IMG/VR virus record: IMGVR_UViG_3300024265_000202
Coordinates: 1-23,875 of that record
From: a virus
DNA length: 23,875 nt
Direction: 5' to 3' (one strand)
Shown: positions 16,701 through 22,306 of the stretch, in pieces
How the letters are laid out: every line of letters starts with the position of its first letter
Position numbering within the stretch: the first letter of the stretch is position 1
Program-made: the position numbers and the translations under genes
Notes under the pieces: model-generated
What the model was told of the DNA's origin: nothing
Databases searched by the model: none
The model's input: the letters and a program-made list of their open reading frames with translations, nothing else

Positions 16701-17182
16701 AATGTGAGTGTATTGTTCCCCATTACAAAAGTTGTATCATTATCAGGATTACCTATCTCATTCAATAATCCATCAAACGTGAAATTAGTATCAATGAGTG
16801 CAATACCATTTGACGCTGAATAAGTAGTGTTAGTATCAATCGAGCCGAAGGCGATCCAAGCATCTCCTGAATCGGCGTATCCAAATTGTCCACCGGTTGC
16901 GAAAATGGACGCTGTATTTTTAGAGTAAAGGTAGTTAACCCACACATCGGTTCCGTGGTAATCTGTTGCCCAAATTGTGTTAAAATAAGCAGACCCGTTT
17001 GGATAAAAACGTATTGGGGATGTTTCATCATACCCACCAATAGCTATTTTCTTGGTAGGATATTGAAGGGGGGCAATCCAGTTATCGGGATATTCTTGCC
17101 ATGTAGGGAACGGCTCAGAAACCACCGTTCCCACGAACACGAATGTTGTAGCTAGAATTATACCAGCTATTTTCTTTAGCAT
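10739..17182 (-). CDS. Giant repetitive fibre/adhesin with signal peptide
   Basis: 2147 residues from ATG 17182. It starts with a Sec signal peptide (MLKKIAGIILATTFVFVGTV, cleavage near VVS|EPFP), which tail fibres normally lack. The rest is Gly/Thr/Ser/Asn-rich beta repeats of the phage-fibre kind. Recurring units include HTQGTDTxLGxM..DIDMNxL (three), ETTLHSHAGGG or DTTLHDHDG (two each), IPDDIT-type strands, and a large duplicated block (13200-13782 and 14735-15470). A domain around residues 285-410 (SGATIDDGMIVYIDG, GMTTHQIEDGTDGYV) is one I recall from many phage fibres. Paired Cys modules of the form ICST...W...C recur at least four times. It probably forms a long trimeric fibre or surface adhesin. 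It follows the lysis-region genes after nine nt in the same late unit. Confidence 0.85.
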   Translation of the reverse strand: MLKKIAGIILATTFVFVGTVVSEPFPTWQEYPDNWIAPLQYPTKKIAIGGYDETSPIRFYPNGSAYFNTIWATDYHGTDVWVNYLYSKNTASIFATGGQFGYADSGDAWIAFGSIDTNTTYSASNGIALIDTNFTFDGLLNEIGNPDNDTTFVMGNNTLTFTFSGPVGADGAFEIDASGGFSGDLVHIHQHTGNPSSVDLLHLEADDADVIPLKIISEGTQPAIITFGGVYISNGITNGAYIQFDPSSLASLYDEGKLFYDSTSGALAFYNDEADITLQIGQEVYYKARNASGATIDDGMIVYIDGATGEVPNIRLAEADDVATTYVLGMTTHQIEDGTDGYVTTIGVVHDIDTSLYAAGDRLYLDDVTAGNFTDVRPSIGSRVIEVGYVVAVGTTNGSIVLHSSNEDYVINDTYGATWDGVTGQSSSANAVHDILSQYDSDYDGVVDSVLNSAVSHTGISGVSSTQHHVPVTALDFTAITGSATDSQIPDDITVTAATISGTITSLQIADDMARDSELHAKTTSLPFTSITGTLEGLSIGANGVTINWVLAADGANGTAWKEDATGGGGGVYYAGIAMDLATSTFNWVADTTISMGSSEAFILSWANKSITFDSNGMAVSGTGESSAYAMTITDTLKIHGAVTMSDICSTNNNLLTWGTDGVLECVTASGGGDMFKSVYDADNSSAIDYTAGGVPIDCVDGEAIQNSGGSSWICTVIAAGSGTGGMWTDINSALQPLDAGYGIGSAVTPIGPSFFDTLTVVNGLTVDNVISTADTKYIQADNSSAPTTTFLGVGYIWTLNGEPYVAVDGTIKNAIAYSGMPSVTFSDTTMTGAVVMPAICSTNSWAVVQGASGLGCVELTGGAEVNNLEAVITGIELGEIFYGTGTNAGAYTAHNFSKIADSIIDAQVPDDITILSSAISGNITSAQIAADMARDSELFGGDFTDLSGTATDGQVPNLEALSNGAGAGSSAWVLATDGVGNSYWKLDATGGGGANSFETWDVENGTDPVASSATDTIRLLDGTGITITGNATADSITIAFTGNFADIADSVQDAQIVDSIARDIELHTQGTDTALGAMVEDIDMNTLYQLIALAAPVGAGEAVRTTTNITEVNLIELTDASETTLHSHAGGGTTYNAGIAMALVGTTFNWVADTTISMGSSEAFVLSWSNKSITFDSNGFAVSGTGESSAYAMTITDTLKVHGEVTMSAICSTDDNLVRWNTGGDLDCIAAGSGAGGLWTDINSALQPLDSGYGVGSATTPIGSSFFDTLTVINNLSVGTITSTASTKYIQVDNATAPTGTFLGIGYIITIAGEPKVAVDGTNLSAFYHSTNLLFGSGLSKSGNTLTASGGSGLWTDNTTYIMPNDNTDDLGATAERIPNIYADTLDAPTIITDYLYSKSTASIFATGGQFGYTDSGDAWVSFDSLVGGGGFSIAGTNLTSSGATVSVISNPRFTSISNPVDLHDSLSWSGTDTFIIYEEDDVLTQRWQELQLTSDGVNSKIRLYSQDGYAGESATMEIDGTDGIILLNPSVAVQSNADIDLTNSSQVVNLQAPAALGEAIRQTANVTETNLNTLTGGGDTTLHDHDGILENITHRGSDGTDHSYIDQDVTTSGTPAFLSISANSVAITTATIDSLNLGSVCSTDQYHLVWNTDNSVSCVSAAGGGDMNTATYDVGANGFIDQAAGGTELDTSGVTNGQMLIGNTTSNVWNLGTISGTANEIGIAVGGGSLQVSIVASPILDATNITGGDIHTQGTDTALGAMAEDIDMNTLYQLISLAAPVGVGEAVRTTTNITEVNLIELTNASETTLHSHAGGGSLWTDQTGYILVVDDDNIGASGDKVADIFATNITSGAFLTDAADGDRFIDCTNTNNVFTTTGYLCFDITDDELQYYDSDSMESVPKTSDLHTQGTDTTLGTMTADIDMNNLFQIINLQTPAALGEALRQTANVTETNLNTLTGGGDTTLHDHDGVSENTTHRGSDGSDHSLSHAQSHDNTDHSTNYAVQGGAEHDNFSDFVGAEHLTPGDGLVQNGTVVDVVKQTFSRGIIDSVTTADVQIPMGWANGSCTIDKIVCRGTTYSSTITVYNDTAAIYTGLVCAVNTPGSETSQTSGLANTSIADGAELNFTVTATGGSDPTLLIVQAECN
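11265..13985 (-). repeat. Repeated HTQGTDT/LHSHAGGG modules in the fibre gene
   Basis: Three copies of a ~65-residue module beginning HTQGTDTxLG lie at about 11265-11462, 11735-11930 and 13785-13985. A fourth copy lacking the first part is at about 12365-12565. Two subtypes are seen: VGxGEAVRTTTNITEVNL...LHSHAGGG and AALGExxRQTANVTETNL...LHDHDG. The copies are close in protein and partly in DNA, as expected for recombination within the gene. Confidence 0.75.
13200..15470 (-). repeat. Large internal duplication in the fibre gene
   Basis: Block 14735-15470 and block 13200-13782 encode nearly parallel sequences. Both contain YxAGIAMxL, the stretch NWVADTTISMGSSEAF, KSITFDSNG, GTGESSAYAMTITDTLK, ICST, WTDINSALQPLD, SFFDTLTV and GEPxVAVDGT, in the same order. 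The upstream-coded copy has an extra ~50 residues with a second Cys pair. A smaller repeat links the start of the gene (16850-16935) to 12890-13010 through TASIFATGGQFGYxDSGDAW. Confidence 0.8.
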
Positions 17183-17191
17183 GATACCCTC

Positions 17192-17494
17192 TTAATGTTT
17201 AAGTTGTTTTATGAGTTCTTCGTTTTTAATCTGAAGATTTTCGGCCTTCACCCGCCAATACTTCACCGTCTCTTCATGGTTGAAGATATAAGGGGGTGAT
17301 ACGATGTAGAATTTCGACATCACCTTCAGTTCTTTTTCAGAGAAATCGCCTACTTGACCTACTATCTGTTCATCCCCGGTATTAAGGAGAATGACATCCT
17401 TCTGAAGAAAACTACACCCTGTTACTACCAGAATGCTCAGAAGGAGGGACAGTAACACGATTCCTTTTAATGACTGAATTGATGTATTCCACAT
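17192..17494 (-). CDS. Lipoprotein, possible outer-membrane spanin
   Basis: 100 residues from ATG 17494. Longer in-frame starts exist, up to 17602, but this one gives a proper lipoprotein signal: MWNTSIQSLKG, hydrophobic IVLLSLLLSILVV, then lipobox VTGC with C27. Mature part: CSFLQKDVILL, a beta-like middle, and a charged C-terminal helix (WRVKAENLQIKNEELIKQ) that could form a coiled coil. It overlaps the upstream membrane-protein gene by 83 nt out of frame. That nesting, a lipoprotein and a holin-like gene close by all recall Rz/Rz1 spanin pairs, which fuse inner and outer membranes at lysis. The Shine-Dalgarno is weak. Lipoprotein is secure; spanin is inferred. Confidence 0.65.
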   Translation of the reverse strand: MWNTSIQSLKGIVLLSLLLSILVVTGCSFLQKDVILLNTGDEQIVGQVGDFSEKELKVMSKFYIVSPPYIFNHEETVKYWRVKAENLQIKNEELIKQLKH

Positions 17495-17660
17495 CGCCAC
17501 GGGCCACCGCTTTTTCGAATTTTTTCTTTTCATTGATGGCCTCCAATGCTTTTTTCTCATGTTGGACACTGGGGTCTTCCCTATCCCTCTTCTTCTTTCC
17601 AAGGAAAGCTTTCAGGAGAAGACCCACAATGCCCAACAATGTTCCGAGTAATTCAAACAT
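17412..17660 (-). CDS. Small membrane protein, lysis region, overlapped by lipoprotein gene
   Basis: 82 residues. Residues 1-20 are a hydrophobic helix (MFELLGTLLGIVGLLLKAFL), followed at once by GKKKRDRE and a charged helical part. It may be the inner-membrane partner of the lipoprotein encoded in the overlapping frame. Against that, the basic cluster right after the helix favours the C-terminal part staying in the cytoplasm, opposite to an inner-membrane spanin. The Shine-Dalgarno is weak (GAG just before ATG), and the gene starts five nt after the holin-like gene, so translation may be coupled. Confidence 0.65.
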   Translation of the reverse strand: MFELLGTLLGIVGLLLKAFLGKKKRDREDPSVQHEKKALEAINEKKKFEKAVARGDVEYINSVIKRNRVTVPPSEHSGSNRV

Positions 17661-17665
17661 CTGAA

Positions 17666-18178
17666 TTACTCAGCAGACTTCGGGTTATCATCCCCGCCGC
17701 CGTTACCAGTCTGAAGTTCATCCAGTTTCTTTTGTAGTGATTCCCGGCCCTTCTCTAAGCCGTAATCTCTTGCTCTGGCCAGATTGACCACAAGAGCAGT
17801 CTTTACGCCTTCACTATCAAGGAACGGAAGTTTTCCGGCCATTTTCATGTAAGCCTTATCAAACTTTTCGGCTCCAGCAACAGCGTAACCTCTTTCAGAC
17901 GCTTTCTTTCGTGCCCATTCTTCGGCGTAGAAAATTGCATCTTCAGCGGCACCAACAACAGCAACTTCGTACTCTTCCAGCTTCCACTTCTTCAGTAGTT
18001 TCTGGACACCCAGAGTAACCAGTCCCAGTACGGCCATGGATAGAAGTTTGATAACTCCGAAGACGGCTTCATTGAACACTCCGGTCAAATCCTCAACCAG
18101 TGCGGCACCCGCCATAGCCGGAACCACGAACAGTGCCAGCATTGCGAATACCATTAGTACGATACTCAACTTTTTCAT
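17666..18178 (-). CDS. Holin-like membrane protein with signal peptide
   Basis: 170 residues, first gene after the late promoter at 18217-18224, with AAGGAGGATTG before ATG. It has a signal-peptide-like N-terminus (MKKLSIVLMVFAMLALFVVP, AMAGA cleavage site) and a second hydrophobic helix at ~38-60 ending in KKWK. The following soluble part (VVGAAEDAIFYAEEWARKKA, then GAEKFDKAYMKMAG and a C-terminal coiled coil) resembles the LLH-type holin family in layout: one membrane helix, then an Ala/Glu helical domain. The end is Gly/Asp-rich. It sits beside a lipoprotein and small membrane protein, and the phage's amidase lacks export signals, so a holin is needed. The call rests on layout and context; a periplasmic or inner-membrane protein of another kind is possible. 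Confidence 0.55.
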   Translation of the reverse strand: MKKLSIVLMVFAMLALFVVPAMAGAALVEDLTGVFNEAVFGVIKLLSMAVLGLVTLGVQKLLKKWKLEEYEVAVVGAAEDAIFYAEEWARKKASERGYAVAGAEKFDKAYMKMAGKLPFLDSEGVKTALVVNLARARDYGLEKGRESLQKKLDELQTGNGGGDDNPKSAE

Positions 18179-18216
18179 AACAATCCTCCTTGTGGGTTAA
18201 TGGTAAGTCTTTCAAG

Positions 18217-18224
18217 TATTTATA
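18217..18224 (-). promoter_or_regulatory. T4-type late promoter box
   Basis: The - strand reads TATAAATACTT, with TATAAATA at 18224-18217, in the 58-nt gap between the large terminase stop and the holin-like gene, 39 nt before ATG 18178. It matches the T4 late consensus and the copy at 8233-8240 over 11 nt. It would start a late transcript for the lysis genes and the exported fibre cluster. Confidence 0.75.
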
Positions 18225-18236
18225 AGAGATAACGCT

Positions 18237-19910
18237 TTAACTGATGAGCCATCTTTTAAAATCATCATCTGTCTCTGTATCTTCATATGACCCGGATGGT
18301 AAAATGGGGAATGGTGTTTCTTCCATCTCAGGATTAACGTAAACAACACGAGCTATTTTTTGAGTTAATCTATCAACATCAACCCAATCCGTTTTTAAAA
18401 CATAAGCGCCTACAGCTAAGGCCATAATTGCATCAGCCGTGGACCCCTCTTCTGGTACATAAGAATTGGCTTTTTTAATAAAAGTACCAAATTCTGCAAT
18501 AGTGTCATAATCGTTAACAATCATCTTTTGGGTCTCGATTAAGTCCCTCATGAAGTGGAGCATGATTCGTTTTGTCTTTGTGGTAGTCCTAAGCCCCATG
18601 TTTGGTTTCTTAAACTCACTATACAGGTTGTCATACTCATAATCGAAGAACAGGGCATCAGCCACGGATTGTCCAAGGTCGTTATTCTCTACCATAATAA
18701 TGGGGTTGAAGTATTCATCAGCAATATGCATAATGTATCCGGGGAAATCTGAATACAAAATATCAGCCGCCCGGAATACAGCTACTTGTCTGATAGGAAA
18801 TTCTGTGATATCCAACACCTGTGCCACACTGTAACAAAGTTCTACCCCTTTTCCAGTATCCACTCCGATAACGTAAACCCGGTTAGGGCTGGGATTCTCA
18901 TATACCTTGAAATGGTAATCATCCTTCACACTGATAGGCGTATGCCATACAAGACTTTTAAGAGCGTCTCCGGAAAGTAAAGTATTACCAGAGCCAAGGA
19001 ACTCACATCCATATTCCTGAGCAAACCCACGTTCATATATGGTTGCAATTTGATCCTGTTTCCATTTCAAGTCACGGCCGGGAACTTCCCACCAATCATA
19101 ACGGAAGAACTTAAATGGTGACAGTTCTTTCAAGGAGTCATGACAAATCTTATACCAATGATTCAGACCTTTCGGGGTAGAAACCATTAAAACCTTTGTG
19201 GTAGTACCAGATGAAATTGTCGGGTAGGCTGAATTCCAGAATTCATCCCAAAGGTTCTTGGCAATCTTAGCAACCTCATCCACAAAGAGGATGTTTAGCG
19301 AACGCCCGGTGAATGAATCTTCGGATGTGGCCTCAGCTTCGATGCGTGAGCCATTCTCAAAAACGATACTCAGAGTGTTCCATTCAGTAACACCCTGTTT
19401 TAACCAATGAGGCAGTTCCTTATAAGCTACTTTAATTCTTCTGATAACATCCTTGGCACCCTTCTCTTTGTTTGACAGAACACCAATGGTGAAGTCATCA
19501 TTGAACATTGCTTGATGAAGTAAGATGATACTAACCAGAGTAGTCTTGCCAATCTGACGTGAAGCAAGGGTGGCCGTGAAGCGATTCTCATGCATGTGGC
19601 GAAGCATCTCATACTGCTTCGGATACAATTCAATGAGCTTCTTGCCTTCATCCTTGGAGATGATGTAGAAATAATTCTCAGCAAAATATTCAATATCTCG
19701 CTTACACCTTTTTACCTCTTCTATCATGGCATCGGTGTAGGAGATGGTACAATTTTCCGGACGTATCTGGGTCCGGCCACGGTACTTTATCTTCTTCCCC
19801 TTAACATCCTTAATGACTGGGGGAAGCTCCGGGGCATAATCCGTCATACGATCATAAATGAACGCCGGGATTATTTCAGGAGTGGGTGTGTTTAAGCCCA
19901 GAGTTTCCAT
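18237..19910 (-). CDS. terL: Large terminase subunit (T4 gp17-like)
   Basis: 557 residues. This is the ATP-driven motor and nuclease that packages DNA into the prohead. ATPase motifs: Walker A SRQIGKTT (117-124), Walker B ILFVDE (207-212; D211 and catalytic E212) and coupling motif STPKG (244-248). The RNase H-like nuclease domain has D351 (VIGVDTGKG), E408 (IIMVENNDLG) and D493 (TADAIMALA). The T4 residues D401, E458 and D542 have almost the same spacing, so both domains look intact. Starts at ATG 19910 right after the gp4 stop (0 nt gap). Partners: gp16-like small subunit (20384-20866) and the portal, which is outside the window. It is the surest marker of a T4-type myovirus here. Confidence 0.95.
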   Translation of the reverse strand: METLGLNTPTPEIIPAFIYDRMTDYAPELPPVIKDVKGKKIKYRGRTQIRPENCTISYTDAMIEEVKRCKRDIEYFAENYFYIISKDEGKKLIELYPKQYEMLRHMHENRFTATLASRQIGKTTLVSIILLHQAMFNDDFTIGVLSNKEKGAKDVIRRIKVAYKELPHWLKQGVTEWNTLSIVFENGSRIEAEATSEDSFTGRSLNILFVDEVAKIAKNLWDEFWNSAYPTISSGTTTKVLMVSTPKGLNHWYKICHDSLKELSPFKFFRYDWWEVPGRDLKWKQDQIATIYERGFAQEYGCEFLGSGNTLLSGDALKSLVWHTPISVKDDYHFKVYENPSPNRVYVIGVDTGKGVELCYSVAQVLDITEFPIRQVAVFRAADILYSDFPGYIMHIADEYFNPIIMVENNDLGQSVADALFFDYEYDNLYSEFKKPNMGLRTTTKTKRIMLHFMRDLIETQKMIVNDYDTIAEFGTFIKKANSYVPEEGSTADAIMALAVGAYVLKTDWVDVDRLTQKIARVVYVNPEMEETPFPILPSGSYEDTETDDDFKRWLIS

Positions 19911-20384
19911 CTAACGCCTTCTTCTCTCTAATCCTAACTCTCTCTCGGTCATAATGATAAAAGACAAGCCACGGGCCTCACAGACCCTTGTAGCCGCCTT
20001 CCACTTCGCTTGGTTGCGGATATATTGGTTCTTCTCCCTGTTATACCGCTTCAGGGCCTTATAATTATTTATCTTTGGGGGTTGGGGAGGAATTGTCTGT
20101 TTGTACGGTTTAACTTCAACCAGATATTCTTTAATCTCACCATCACCGTTTTTCATAGCGAACCAAAAATCAAGAAAGTAACGCCGGGGTCTGTCAGTCC
20201 ACGGATCACGATAAGGAATCATCACCTCTTCAGAGTTCCAAGCAAGTATCTTGTCACTCTCATCAAGATGCTTCATCACCCTCAATTCCCAACCGGAACG
20301 GAAAATAATGTTGGACAGATTCCCCCGATATTTTTTGGGGAAGATAGGACTAAAGCGCCCTTGTTTGTATTTGGGAGCCGCCAT
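19911..20384 (-). CDS. gp4: Head completion protein (T4 gp4-like, PD-(D/E)XK fold)
   Basis: 157 residues, close to the T4 gp4 length. It acts after DNA packaging to complete heads so that tails can join. The run FRSGWELRVMKHLDES, then EEVMIPYRDP, RRYFLDFWF and YLVEVKPY shows a PD-(D/E)XK nuclease-like core: E33, D72, E90-x-K92. A basic helix (KALKRYNREKNQY) and QAKWKAA..C..RGLSFIIMTE follow, as in the family. Whether the nuclease is active is not visible. It starts by a one-nt TAATG overlap with the small terminase gene and abuts the large terminase, an arrangement unlike T4, where gene 4 is elsewhere. Confidence 0.85.
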   Translation of the reverse strand: MAAPKYKQGRFSPIFPKKYRGNLSNIIFRSGWELRVMKHLDESDKILAWNSEEVMIPYRDPWTDRPRRYFLDFWFAMKNGDGEIKEYLVEVKPYKQTIPPQPPKINNYKALKRYNREKNQYIRNQAKWKAATRVCEARGLSFIIMTERELGLERRRR

Positions 20385-20866
20385 TAATCATCGGCCGCAA
20401 TATCACTAAGGTTGCCTTGTTTCCTCCCAGACTTGTCAGTATCCTCTTCCGGGTTGAAACTCCGGCCCCTCATCTTCACGGCATCCTTCATAGCAGTTGA
20501 ACTGGAATCTTGGAGTTTGGCTAAAGCATCTACAGTATTTCTGATAAGGCTTGAAGCGGCCTCAAGTTCACGAACCCCCATTGTTTCTTTCATCATCAAC
20601 AAAGCGTTCGCAATAGCGGCATCTCCGGCCTCGATAAGACGATACATTTTGGTCCGGACGTACTTCCGATCCACATCATAGTTTTTGGCTTCATCCTCAT
20701 TATGGGTTAATTCAACCTCTTTCGTATCAACAAAGTCAATCTTGCCCACTTCGCCAAGGTCCGGCTTTAATTCATCCAGATTATCTGGTATACCGGGAAA
20801 CTGTTCTACGTTATCTTTCCCATCACCCGGAACCATTTCTTCGATTTTTCTTTCGTCACCATTCAT
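20384..20866 (-). CDS. terS: Small terminase subunit (T4 gp16-like)
   Basis: 160 residues. T4 gp16 (164 residues) forms rings that recognise DNA and regulate gp17. The layout agrees: an acidic, Pro-rich N-terminus with PGIPDNLDELK, a central helical domain (residues ~63-120: NYDVDRKYVRTKMYRLIEAG, then MKETMGVRELEAASSLIRNT and LAKLQDS) matching the coiled-coil core, and a polar C-terminal tail. Overlap with the neighbours is ATGA upstream and TAATG downstream. Sequence similarity to T4 is low, so position next to gp4 and gp17 is part of the argument. Confidence 0.8.
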   Translation of the reverse strand: MNGDERKIEEMVPGDGKDNVEQFPGIPDNLDELKPDLGEVGKIDFVDTKEVELTHNEDEAKNYDVDRKYVRTKMYRLIEAGDAAIANALLMMKETMGVRELEAASSLIRNTVDALAKLQDSSSTAMKDAVKMRGRSFNPEEDTDKSGRKQGNLSDIAADD

Positions 20867-21087
20867 CGCAACATCGTCTCCAATCTGCGGTAGACCCGCT
20901 CCATAATTAGCTTGTATTCTTTAGACCCACGTTCATAATTTTCAAGGACGGGCACGGCTCCAACCTCTACCAAAGCAACCAACTTAACACGGCTCCCTTT
21001 TGACGCCAGCATCAGATGTTTAATAATTTTCTCAACATCTTGCTGGAGTTCGTCATTCTCAACTATGAATTCACCGAATCTCTTCAT
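20863..21087 (-). CDS. Small protein with capsid-targeting-like N-terminus
   Basis: 74 residues. The first ten, MKRFGEFIVE, match the T4 capsid-targeting sequence (MKTYQEFIAE in internal protein IPIII) at M1, K2, E6, F7, I8 and E10, with aromatic F4 in place of Y. IVE fits the [IL]xE rule for the gp21-type prohead protease. After removal, a helical, Leu/Val/Lys-rich body of 64 residues would remain (ELQQDVEKIIKHLM, then LKIMERVYRRLE-like helix). No catalytic motif. Likely a small internal head protein that may be injected with DNA. It overlaps both neighbours by ATGA. Confidence 0.75.
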   Translation of the reverse strand: MKRFGEFIVENDELQQDVEKIIKHLMLASKGSRVKLVALVEVGAVPVLENYERGSKEYKLIMERVYRRLETMLR

Positions 21088-21503
21088 TTGATAGGAACCT
21101 TTCCGCTTTTATAGACTGTGAAATCTCCCCCCATAGCCTTTCTAAGATTCTTGTGGCTTTCAAGATTCTTTTTTACAACTACCAATTCCTTATAGGGGTA
21201 TCCCCGATCATAATCAGTTGATAGGGTAACCCACTTTTCACCGCCCATTCTAAAAATTAAAATTGATTCGGCCATGGTCCATTTATAAACCGTCTTTATT
21301 TTGGCATGAAGGTCAGCGTATACAGGCCAGAGCAAAATATCAGCGCCTTTAATAATTCCTCTGACTCCTTCTTTTTTGGGGTCTAAATCCTGTGTTTCTC
21401 TAGCGGTTGGATTCTTAAAAATCTCATACACAATATCTCTATTGAGTCCTGAACGCCGGGTATCGAACCACTCTTCTGCTATGTATTGAAGAAATCGTTT
21501 CAT
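21084..21503 (-). CDS. Putative internal head protein with capsid-targeting-like N-terminus
   Basis: 139 residues starting MKRFLQYIAE, again the T4 capsid-targeting pattern with an IAE cleavage site at residue 10. The body reads EWFDTRRSGLNRDIVYEIFKN, then NPTARE, VRGIIKGADILLWPVYADLHA and basic strands towards the C-terminus. The combination IFxNPTxxE...VRGIIxGxDxxxW...ADLHA is one I recall from uncharacterised proteins of several phages. The body may be an alpha/beta domain of ~120 residues. No clear active site. Coupled by ATGA overlaps to both neighbours, between the second metalloprotease and the smallest cargo candidate. Confidence 0.75.
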   Translation of the reverse strand: MKRFLQYIAEEWFDTRRSGLNRDIVYEIFKNPTARETQDLDPKKEGVRGIIKGADILLWPVYADLHAKIKTVYKWTMAESILIFRMGGEKWVTLSTDYDRGYPYKELVVVKKNLESHKNLRKAMGGDFTVYKSGKVPIK

Positions 21504-22306
21504 CCTGTTAATTGTTCCAAATACTGAAAAACCATCTTGTGAAATTTGTTTAACATCTTCTTTCCACGGGCTCCAATACCATAAATCAGATAAATGGCAT
21601 ATGTTGAAAATTCCTTACTGTCGAACAGATTACCGTGCTTCTTGATGAAAACCTGTATTTTCTTCTGGACTTCAAACGGGTCCAATTTATGTCTCTGTGC
21701 GTAGGAAATTATTTCCTTGGCGGCATCCTGTGCATAAGCCATCATCTCATTGGGTTGAGTAAAATAATCTTCTCCAAACTGTTCAGACCACTTAGCCTTG
21801 TTAAATGCTATATTAGCTAATGCCGCTCCCCGTACATTATCAGGAACCCTGTTCCACTGCTCCTTATGAACCAATTCATGATCTATGGCCTTCATGAGTA
21901 CCTTCAGGGTGCTTACCCACCTTTTGGTAATATCCTTGTCATCGCCTAATAACCATTTCATCATGAGCTTATCATTCACGTAAATTTTAATGTTATTAAA
22001 GTATGGGTGGTACATAGCCCCGATAATCCCGTTCTTAATAGATATCGGAGTAAGCTTCATAGCCTCCTTGCTTGTTCCAGCCGGAAGAACCCAGATGGCT
22101 TTGGACTTGAGTCCACCATCCAACCAACGCTTGGTCAGGTTGTAAAACTCTTCTGTATAATCTATCTTCACCGTCCAATTAAACTCTCTTCGGTTAAGAA
22201 AATCTTGATACCACTCCCGGAAACCTTTGGTAATAATTCCCTTGACTGATTTAGAGTCTTTCGGCACGATAACGGCTTCTTCAATGTATTCTATGAAACT
22301 TTTCAT
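21500..22306 (-). CDS. Putative injected HExxH metalloprotease 2
   Basis: 268 residues. The N-terminus MKSFIEYIEE matches the capsid-targeting sequence, with IEE as the likely cleavage site at residue 10. A zinc-metalloprotease signature lies at 143-147 (H143-E144-L-V-H147, in AIDHELVHKEQW). A probable third zinc ligand of the gluzincin type is E187, in QPNEMMAYAQDAAKE, 40 residues after the second His. The C-terminal ~70 residues are helical and basic. There is no signal peptide or membrane anchor, so the enzyme would act inside the prohead, on DNA-entry proteins, or in the host after injection. HELVHxxQ...NExMAYA also occurs in uncharacterised proteins of other phages. It overlaps both neighbours by ATGA. 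Confidence 0.8.
   Translation of the reverse strand: MKSFIEYIEEAVIVPKDSKSVKGIITKGFREWYQDFLNRREFNWTVKIDYTEEFYNLTKRWLDGGLKSKAIWVLPAGTSKEAMKLTPISIKNGIIGAMYHPYFNNIKIYVNDKLMMKWLLGDDKDITKRWVSTLKVLMKAIDHELVHKEQWNRVPDNVRGAALANIAFNKAKWSEQFGEDYFTQPNEMMAYAQDAAKEIISYAQRHKLDPFEVQKKIQVFIKKHGNLFDSKEFSTYAIYLIYGIGARGKKMLNKFHKMVFQYLEQLTG

Noticed and set aside
17495-17602. Upstream part of the open frame as the N-terminus of the lipoprotein
   Set aside because: It would put ~36 very basic residues before the signal sequence and lies wholly within the overlapping membrane-protein gene.
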